Below are positions 1 to 4,391 of a stretch of DNA of 6,227 bases, in pieces (position 1 is the first letter of the stretch; each line of letters starts with the position of its first letter). The position numbers were made by a program, and so were the translations under genes. Source of the DNA: an uncultured Phaeodactylibacter sp. (lineage in GTDB: Bacteria; Bacteroidota; Bacteroidia; Chitinophagales; Saprospiraceae); the NCBI GenBank assembly GCA_913062745.1, contig CAJXXJ010000243.1, positions 1 through 6,227 on the forward strand, given 5' to 3'. The notes beneath the pieces are model-generated. The model was given only the letters and a program-made list of their open reading frames with translations, made no database searches and had not been told where the DNA came from.

Positions 1-34
1 ACAAGGCGAAGCCGCTGCCGATGTTCGTTTTGTG

Positions 35-526
35 CTAATCAATCCGCTGCATGAACGGGTGCATATAGTCCGGCACCTGGTCCAGTGTACGTATTTCCAG
101 CTGGGAAGTAGCTTCAGACTTGGCCAGGCCTACGCTGACGATAGGCGTATTGATGGTATACATTGCTCCGCTCAGCGGGTCAACGATCAGCATGCCGATG
201 ATGCCTCCAAAAAGAAGATTGCCAAAGTACCAGCCATTGATATTGCCCTCAATCGGGAATATTTGGTCATCGTAGCCTGGTTTGGAAACGCGGACCGCAT
301 ACTGGCCACGCCGAAAGTAGGAATGGCCTGACCTCAGGTAGACGGTGGCGGGGGCTGTACCCCGATAGATTTCTCTGCCTGCCCGGTCTGTAATAGAGAT
401 TTCAGCCCCGGCGGGCGTGGCATTGATAATGACCGGGTACTGGTTTGGGCTTACGATGGTAGCGCAACTGTTAAAACAGGCCACGGCGTACAAAAAAAGC
501 AAAAACAAAGTAAAGCGGATAAGCAT
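35..526 (-). CDS. Small PEGA-like lipoprotein, function unknown
   Basis: A 163-aa protein starting at an ATG (524-526 on the complement). Its N-terminus is a lipoprotein signal: Arg4, a hydrophobic run at residues 5-17, and two candidate lipobox cysteines, Cys17 (AVAC) and Cys21 (FNSC). Cys21 followed by ATI resembles many Bacteroidota lipoproteins and is the more likely lipidation site. Residues about 30-90 look like a PEGA-type beta domain: TPAGAEI at 37-43, a GTAPATVYL segment at 56-64 and YAVRVSKPGY at 76-85. A glycine-rich hydrophobic stretch follows (residues 99-125, from GWYFGNLLFGG to VDPLSGAMY), a pattern often seen after such domains in small envelope lipoproteins. It probably sits in the envelope, anchored by lipid. 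No enzymatic motif is visible. It is transcribed away from the ABC-F gene, and its ATG lies only 44 nt from the palindromic element at 571-734. The lipoprotein call is fairly secure; the function is unknown. Confidence 0.8.
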   Translation of the reverse strand: MLIRFTLFLLFLYAVACFNSCATIVSPNQYPVIINATPAGAEISITDRAGREIYRGTAPATVYLRSGHSYFRRGQYAVRVSKPGYDDQIFPIEGNINGWYFGNLLFGGIIGMLIVDPLSGAMYTINTPIVSVGLAKSEATSQLEIRTLDQVPDYMHPFMQRID

Positions 527-570
527 AATGAACAGCGTTTATTGGATTTAGGAAAAAGGCATTTTACACA

Positions 571-597
571 TATAGTCTGACAACTTGAGATTTGTGA
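571..597 (+). repeat. Left inverted terminal repeat of the palindromic element
   Basis: This 27-bp end pairs with 708-734 (reverse complement) at 24 of 27 bases. The mismatches lie at positions 16, 17 and 19 counted from the outer edge. Beyond the outer TATA the flanks no longer match in inverted orientation, which sets the boundary. Confidence 0.85.
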
Positions 598-621
598 GAA
601 TCATGACGCCGCTATTTTTTT

Positions 622-686
622 AGCTCGCAAGGCAAGAAACGTAGGCATAGCCGAAGCTACGGCGAGGCTTCTTAACGCAGCGAGCT
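622..686. other. Hairpin core of the palindromic element
   Basis: Three nested complementary blocks (622-628/680-686, 634-638/669-673, 640-644/657-661) enclose a 12-nt apex at 645-656. Internal bulges are 5 and 6 nt at the base and 1 and 7 nt nearer the apex. Either strand could fold if transcribed. It lacks the GC stem plus T-run of a simple intrinsic terminator on the plus strand, so a terminator role is not assigned. Confidence 0.6.
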
Positions 687-707
687 GGAAAAAGAGCAAG
701 TCAGAAA

Positions 708-734
708 TCACAAATTTTGAGTTGTCAGACTATA
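708..734 (-). repeat. Right inverted terminal repeat of the palindromic element
   Basis: Partner of 571-597. It ends in GACTATA, the exact complement of the TATAGTC at the left end. Similarity to the left flank stops right after it, at 735. Confidence 0.85.
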
Positions 735-809
735 AATCACACAGAGCAATACATTTTAAGCAAGATATTAATTTATCGTTATCGCCGCTACCATCCCGGC
801 AAAAAACCT

Positions 810-817
810 TACCTTTG
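810..817 (+). promoter_or_regulatory. Bacteroidota-type -7 box of the ABC-F gene promoter
   Basis: TACCTTTG matches the Bacteroidota sigma-A -7 consensus TAnnTTTG exactly. Transcription would begin near 823, giving a leader of about 40 nt before the ATG at 866. No good TTG -33 element lies 19-21 bp upstream, so the promoter may be weak or aided by other factors. Its position excludes a translation start further upstream, since that part of the open frame would not be transcribed from here. Confidence 0.5.
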
Positions 818-865
818 CGCATTCTTTTTTACGGCAGCGCTTTGCTGCCCAAAGCTTTATGCAAT

Positions 866-2497
866 ATGCTCGCAGTTAATAATCTGGGCTTGCAGTACGG
901 CAAGCGCATCCTTTTCGATGAAGTCGACCTCAAATTTACCCGCGGCAACTGCTACGGCGTGATTGGTGCCAACGGTGCCGGCAAGTCCACTTTTCTCAAA
1001 ATTCTTTCCGGTGAAATTTCGCCCACCCGCGGCAGCGTGGAAGCAGAACCGGGCAACCGTATGTCTGTCCTCAAACAGAACCACTTCGAATACGAAGAGG
1101 AGCAGGTGCTGGACACTGTGATCATGGGTCACCGCGAGATGTACGACATCATGCAGCGCAAAAACGCCATCTATATGGACCCGGATGCTTCCGAGGCTGA
1201 TGGGCTGCTGGCTGCTGAGCTGGAAAACCAGTATGGCGAAATGGGCGGCTGGAACGCTGAAAGCGACGCGGCGGAGCTGCTCAGCAACCTGGGCGTGAGC
1301 GAAGATTTGCACTACCGTAAAATGAAAGAGCTCAGCGGCGGGGAAAAAGTGAAAGTGCTTTTGGCGCAAGCCCTCTTCAGCGAGCCGGATATGCTGCTGC
1401 TCGATGAGCCTACCAACGACCTTGATGCCGAAACCGTTACCTGGCTGGCGGACTTCCTGGCAGACTTCAAAAATATGGTCATTGTAGTCTCGCACGACCG
1501 CTACTTCCTGGACATGGTGTGTACGCACATTGTGGATATCGACTTCCAGCGCATTAAAATCTTCACCGGCAACTATTCCTTCTGGTACGAGTCCAGCCAG
1601 CTGATGGCGCAGCAAATGGCGAATAAGAACAAGAAGGTGGAGCAGAAGCGCAAGGAGATGATGGAGTTCATACAGCGGTTCAGCGCCAATGCCTCCAAAT
1701 CCCGCCAGGCGACTGCCCGCAAAAAAGCACTGGACAAACTGAACCTGGAAGACATACAGCCGTCCAGCCGGAAGTACCCTTACATCAACTTCAAAATGGA
1801 GCGCGAGCCCGGCGACCAAATCCTCAAGGTGGAAAAGCTGAGCAAGCGTGCCACCGACGGCAGCCTGTACTTCGGCGATGTAAGCTTCACGCTTAATCAG
1901 GGCGAAAAAGTGGCGGTGCTGAGCCAGAGCGCTTCCGCCATCACTGCCTTCTTTGATGTGCTGGCAGGCAAGGCGGAGCCGGACAGCGGCACCATCGAAT
2001 GGGGCAAAACCATCCGTACGGCCTACATGCCCAACGAAAACGAGGAATACTTCACCGGCCAGGCCAGCCAGGACCTGATCAATTGGCTGCGGCAGTATTC
2101 TGAAAATAAAGACGAGCAATTCCTGCGCGGTTTTCTGGGGCGCATGCTGTTCTCCGGAGAGGAAGTGCTGAAGGAGTCTTCCGTGCTGTCCGGAGGGGAG
2201 AAGGTACGCTGCATGCTGTCCAAAACCATGCTGCACCACCCCAACTTCATCCTCATGGATGAACCGACAAACCACCTCGACCTGGAGTCGATCACTGCCC
2301 TGAACAACGCGATGCGCGACTTCGAAGGCAATATGATGTTTACCAGCCATGACCATAAGTTAACCGAGACCGTGGCCAACCGTATCATCGAAATTACGCC
2401 CAACGGCATTATCGACAGCCTGATGAATTTTGATGACTACCTGCGCTCCGACAGCGTGCATCAGCAGCGGGAGGCATTGTACGGGGTAGGGGTGTAG
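866..2497 (+). CDS. ABC-F family ATPase, YbiT type, with degenerate second nucleotide site
   Basis: A 543-aa soluble protein with two ATP-binding cassettes and no membrane segment. ABC-F proteins bind the ribosomal E site and act on stalled or initiating ribosomes; YbiT-type members have no settled substrate. NBD1 is intact: Walker A GANGAGKST (34-42), Q-loop Gln71, signature LSGGEK (156-161), Walker B and D-loop LLLDEPTNDLD (177-187), switch His in SHDR (209-212). The basic linker (about 245-305, rich in Lys/Arg) matches the P-site tRNA interaction motif region. NBD2 keeps LSGGEK (441-446), ILMDEPTNHLD (462-472) and SHDHK (494-498). However, its Walker A position reads VLSQSASAIT (351-360) with no GxxGxGKS/T, and the Q-loop region reads YMPNENEEYF without Gln. 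The C-terminal part (MLFSGEEVLK, IIEITPNGIID, DYLRS) resembles E. coli YbiT as I recall it. The ATG at 866 was chosen because MLAVNNLGLQYGK is the typical family start; the frame is open further upstream but lacks a credible start. Monocistronic, behind the -7 box at 810-817. Confidence 0.93.
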   Translation: MLAVNNLGLQYGKRILFDEVDLKFTRGNCYGVIGANGAGKSTFLKILSGEISPTRGSVEAEPGNRMSVLKQNHFEYEEEQVLDTVIMGHREMYDIMQRKNAIYMDPDASEADGLLAAELENQYGEMGGWNAESDAAELLSNLGVSEDLHYRKMKELSGGEKVKVLLAQALFSEPDMLLLDEPTNDLDAETVTWLADFLADFKNMVIVVSHDRYFLDMVCTHIVDIDFQRIKIFTGNYSFWYESSQLMAQQMANKNKKVEQKRKEMMEFIQRFSANASKSRQATARKKALDKLNLEDIQPSSRKYPYINFKMEREPGDQILKVEKLSKRATDGSLYFGDVSFTLNQGEKVAVLSQSASAITAFFDVLAGKAEPDSGTIEWGKTIRTAYMPNENEEYFTGQASQDLINWLRQYSENKDEQFLRGFLGRMLFSGEEVLKESSVLSGGEKVRCMLSKTMLHHPNFILMDEPTNHLDLESITALNNAMRDFEGNMMFTSHDHKLTETVANRIIEITPNGIIDSLMNFDDYLRSDSVHQQREALYGVGV

Positions 2498-2525
2498 CCT
2501 GCTTTTCTTTGTCGGCCTATTTCCC

Positions 2526-2533
2526 TATATTTG
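2526..2533 (+). promoter_or_regulatory. Bacteroidota-type -7 box upstream of the hydratase gene
   Basis: TATATTTG matches TAnnTTTG exactly and lies 28 nt after the ABC-F stop codon and 35 nt before the hydratase ATG. A T-rich stretch at 2503-2511 (containing TTTG at 2508-2511, spacer 14 bp, shorter than usual) may supply the -33 contact. Predicted transcription start is near 2540. It would drive the three-gene cluster 2569-4277 separately from the ABC-F gene. Confidence 0.5.
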
Positions 2534-2568
2534 CTAACGAACATTCATTCGTAAACCAAGTACCCGAT

Positions 2569-3345
2569 ATGGCCGATAAAACCGAATTAGGCTCGGTGGA
2601 CCTACACACCGACAGTAAAGGCATTGCCACGATAACCTTTGAGCACCCGGCGCACAATTCGCTGCCGGGCAAGCTGCTGGCGAAACTGGCGGACACGATT
2701 ACGCAGGCCGGGCAGGATGATGCCGTAAAGGTTATCATCCTGCGCAGCGGCGGCGACCGTACCTTCTGTGCCGGTGCCAGCTTTGACGAGCTGATTTCCA
2801 TTAAAGACTTTGAGACCGGCAAGCGCTTCTTCATGGGCTTTGCCAATGTCATTAATGCTATGCGCAAATGCCCGAAGTTCATCATCGGCCGTGTGCAGGG
2901 CAAAGCCGTAGGCGGCGGCGTGGGGCTGTGTGCTGCGATGGACTACTGTGTGGCTACGCAGTGGGCTTCTGTTAAGCTGAGCGAACTGGCCATCGGCATT
3001 GGCCCGTTTGTAGTGGGGCCGGCCGTGGAGCGGAAAGTTGGCACCTCTGCTATGACGCAACTCGCCATCAACGCCACCGAATGGAAAACAGCAGAGTGGG
3101 CGCAGCACAAAGGCTTGTTCACCGAAGTGTTTGATACCACGGACCAGCAAGACGCATACATCAGCAGCCTGGCCGAAAAGCTCGCCGCTTCCAATCCGGA
3201 AGCCATGATGCGCCTCAAGCAGGTATTTTGGGAAGACGCTGCCGGCTGGGATGAGCTGCTGGAAGCGCGCGCTGCGATGAGCGGGCAACTGGTCCTGTCT
3301 GACTTTACGGTCAAGGCGATCGAAAAATTCAAACAGAAAGCGTAA
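2569..3345 (+). CDS. Enoyl-CoA hydratase/isomerase family protein, methylglutaconyl-CoA hydratase-like
   Basis: A 258-aa crotonase-fold enzyme, the usual length for a single-domain member. It would hydrate an enoyl-CoA; the closest remembered pattern is the LiuC-type methylglutaconyl-CoA hydratase of leucine breakdown, but the substrate is not proven. Oxyanion-hole segments are visible: CAGASFDEL (67-75) and the glycine turn GKAVGGGVGL (111-120). The first catalytic Glu of rat mitochondrial crotonase (GGGCEL) is replaced by Gly here (GGGVGL). The second is kept as Glu139 in LSELAIGIGP (137-146). The C-terminus (EARAAMSGQLVLSDFTVKAIEKF) matches the family's trimer-forming helices. The frame is open back to a TTG at 2509, but that codon precedes the -7 box at 2526-2533, so the ATG at 2569 (MADKTELGSV) was chosen. 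The stop shares one base with the next gene's ATG, indicating translational coupling. The fused dehydrogenase E1 downstream supports a role in branched-chain catabolism. Confidence 0.88.
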   Translation: MADKTELGSVDLHTDSKGIATITFEHPAHNSLPGKLLAKLADTITQAGQDDAVKVIILRSGGDRTFCAGASFDELISIKDFETGKRFFMGFANVINAMRKCPKFIIGRVQGKAVGGGVGLCAAMDYCVATQWASVKLSELAIGIGPFVVGPAVERKVGTSAMTQLAINATEWKTAEWAQHKGLFTEVFDTTDQQDAYISSLAEKLAASNPEAMMRLKQVFWEDAAGWDELLEARAAMSGQLVLSDFTVKAIEKFKQKA

Positions 3346-3608
3346 TGCGCCCTAACGACATAATAAAGAAGCAGTTCCTGGCCATCGTAGACAAGCAGCT
3401 TAAAGAGAACGACCCGCCGGCCACCCGGCAAACCCTTCGCCGCCTGCAGGAAGAGGAGGGCTTTACAGAGGCGGAAAGCAAAGGCCTGATTGCGCAGTGC
3501 GTGGCCCAGGAAATGGCTGCTGTACTGGCCGGCAATAAGCCCTTCAATCAGGAACGTTACGAAAAGTGGCTGTCTGAATTGCCTAATCCACCCATGCCAA
3601 ATCCCTGA
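3345..3608 (+). CDS. Conserved-looking 87-aa protein of unknown function
   Basis: I do not recognise a named family. The protein is small, highly charged and probably helical, with no signal peptide or membrane segment, so it should be cytoplasmic. Residues about 4-20 (NDIIKKQFLAIVDKQLK) form an amphipathic helix. The middle (PPATRQTLRRLQEEEGFTEAESKG) looks like a helix-turn-helix-like spacing of helices with a GFTEAES turn. A hydrophobic helix follows (IAQCVAQEMAAVLAG), then a KPFNQERYEKWLSELP tail ending in Pro/Asn (PNPPMPNP). The ATG shares its A with the TAA of the hydratase gene, so translation is almost certainly coupled. The transglutaminase-like gene follows after 6 nt. The intact frame, tight spacing and sensible protein composition support a real gene. 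The neighbours suggest an accessory or assembly role for an acyl-CoA or dehydrogenase enzyme, but that is inference. Confidence 0.85.
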   Translation: MRPNDIIKKQFLAIVDKQLKENDPPATRQTLRRLQEEEGFTEAESKGLIAQCVAQEMAAVLAGNKPFNQERYEKWLSELPNPPMPNP

Positions 3609-3614
3609 CCTATT

Positions 3615-4277
3615 ATGCCTGACCAAACTCAAAAAGGGCTGGAGCAATACCTCCGCCCCACTGCCATCATTGAAAGTGAACACCCCGATTTGTTACGCTT
3701 TGTACAGCGGGTGACCAATGGGGCCGAAAGCCCGGTAGCGAAAGCCGTGAAGCTATACTATGCCGTGCGGGACGGCTGGCGCTACAACCCGTATGACATC
3801 CGCCTGGAGGCTGATGCGATGAAAGTGTCCGTTTTGCTGGATAAATCATATGGTCATTGCATCGATAAAGCAGTCATTCTTGTTGCAGCCTGCCGGGCGG
3901 TGGGTATTCCTGCCCGCATCTGCCTGTCTAAGGTGCGCAACCACATCGCGGCAGAGCGCATGACAGCAGCCTTCGGTACCGATGAGCTGGTGCCGCATGG
4001 CTACGCCGAGCTCTGGCTGAACGAACGCTGGGTCAAAGCTACGCCGGCTTTCAACCGGGAGCTCTGCGGCCGCCTCGGCGTTATGCCATTGGCGTTCGAT
4101 GGTTATGAGGATTCTCTCTTTCAGGAATTTGACCACGCCGGCGGCGAGTTCATGGAATACCTGGAGGAATACGGTGCCTTTGACGACTTGCCGATGGAGC
4201 GCATCCGGGAGCTGATGAAACAGCACTATCCGGAGGCTTATGCCAATTACGAGCGGCACGGACAGCTGGTGGTTTGA
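3615..4277 (+). CDS. Transglutaminase-like cysteine protein, substrate unknown
   Basis: A 220-aa cytoplasmic protein with the transglutaminase/papain-like core. The catalytic Cys82 lies in SYGHCIDKAVILVAACRAVGIPAR (from 78), the typical G-x-C helix followed by the GIPAR strand. His128 lies in VPHGYAELWLNERWV (126-140). The third residue, usually Asp in a W-x-x-x-D-P-T pattern, is not there: the segment reads WVKATPAFN (139-147), with Thr143 at the usual Asp site and Asn147 nearby. The N-terminal helices (AKAVKLYYAVRDGWRYNPY, 42-60) are the usual lead-in to such domains. The C-terminus is acidic (EEYGAFDDL). Members of this fold can be proteases, amidases, cross-linking enzymes or peptide N-glycanase relatives; which applies here cannot be read from sequence. 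The gene starts 6 nt after the 87-aa gene, probably in the same transcript as the hydratase. No secretion signal is present. Confidence 0.88.
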   Translation: MPDQTQKGLEQYLRPTAIIESEHPDLLRFVQRVTNGAESPVAKAVKLYYAVRDGWRYNPYDIRLEADAMKVSVLLDKSYGHCIDKAVILVAACRAVGIPARICLSKVRNHIAAERMTAAFGTDELVPHGYAELWLNERWVKATPAFNRELCGRLGVMPLAFDGYEDSLFQEFDHAGGEFMEYLEEYGAFDDLPMERIRELMKQHYPEAYANYERHGQLVV

Positions 4278-4297
4278 GCCGGCGCGCCACCGCCGCA

Positions 4298-4319
4298 GGC
4301 TTTTCGCGAAAGCGGAGCC
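4298..4319. other. Short hairpin-forming sequence after the transglutaminase-like gene
   Basis: GGCT (4298-4301) can pair with AGCC (4316-4319) around the perfect 10-bp palindrome TTTCGCGAAA (4302-4311). A competing pairing is CCGC (4293-4296) with GCGG (4312-4315). No T-run follows on either side, so it is at best a weak or factor-dependent terminator or an RNA processing site at the cluster end. The rest of the 114-nt gap (4278-4391) shows no convincing promoter. Confidence 0.3.
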
Positions 4320-4391
4320 TTAAACCGATACCTAAAGGGACTGTTGGATAATAGCCCGCAGTATTTTACCAAATCAGACCAAACCAAATTA

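Larger units (their letters stand above)
571..734. repeat. 164-bp palindromic MITE-like element with inverted terminal repeats
   Basis: The two ends, 571-597 and 708-734, are inverted repeats matching at 24 of 27 positions; the outer 15 bases (TATAGTCTGACAACT) match perfectly. Inside them the palindrome continues imperfectly to a structured core with pairs AGCTCGC (622-628)/GCGAGCT (680-686), AAGAA (634-638)/TTCTT (669-673) and CGTAG (640-644)/CTACG (657-661). The A/T-rich shoulders at 611-621 and 687-693 are also partly complementary. No open frame inside is worth calling and there is no transposase. The ends read TA-TAG...CTA-TA, so a TA target duplication is possible. It fits a non-autonomous miniature inverted-repeat element or an extragenic palindromic repeat. 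The inverted-repeat structure is seen directly; mobility is inferred. It fills most of the 339-nt gap between the divergent lipoprotein and ABC-F genes. Confidence 0.8.

Noticed and set aside
32..331. A 99-codon plus-strand frame at the left edge
   Set aside because: It is opposite the lipoprotein gene, which has a signal peptide and domain pattern; the plus-strand translation has neither.
622..693. Hairpin core as an intrinsic terminator or a CRISPR-like unit
   Set aside because: No T-run follows the stem on the plus strand, the stem is bulged, and there is only one copy in the window, so neither a terminator nor an array is supported.
722..865. N-terminal extension of the ABC-F protein by 48 codons
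   Set aside because: The upstream start would be a TTG inside the right terminal repeat of the palindromic element and upstream of the -7 box at 810-817. The extension is not like any ABC-F N-terminus, and MLAVNNLGLQYGK at 866 is.
857..2356. A 499-codon open frame on the minus strand
   Set aside because: It lies entirely opposite the ABC-F gene, whose motifs are unambiguous. The translation is rich in His, Val and Gln with no recognisable domain, as expected from the complement of a GC-rich coding frame.
2509..2568. N-terminal extension of the hydratase by 20 codons
   Set aside because: It would begin at a TTG upstream of the predicted promoter -7 box at 2526-2533, and the extra residues do not fit the crotonase fold start.
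2602..3683. Long minus-strand frames opposite the hydratase and the 87-aa gene
   Set aside because: They overlap well-supported plus-strand genes and encode low-information, Arg/His/Leu-rich sequence without motifs.
4344..4369. Possible promoter for the E1 gene (TTG at 4344-4346, TATTTTAC at 4362-4369)
   Set aside because: The -7 candidate matches only four of six defined bases of TAnnTTTG and the spacer is 15 bp, shorter than usual, so it is not supported over readthrough from the upstream cluster.
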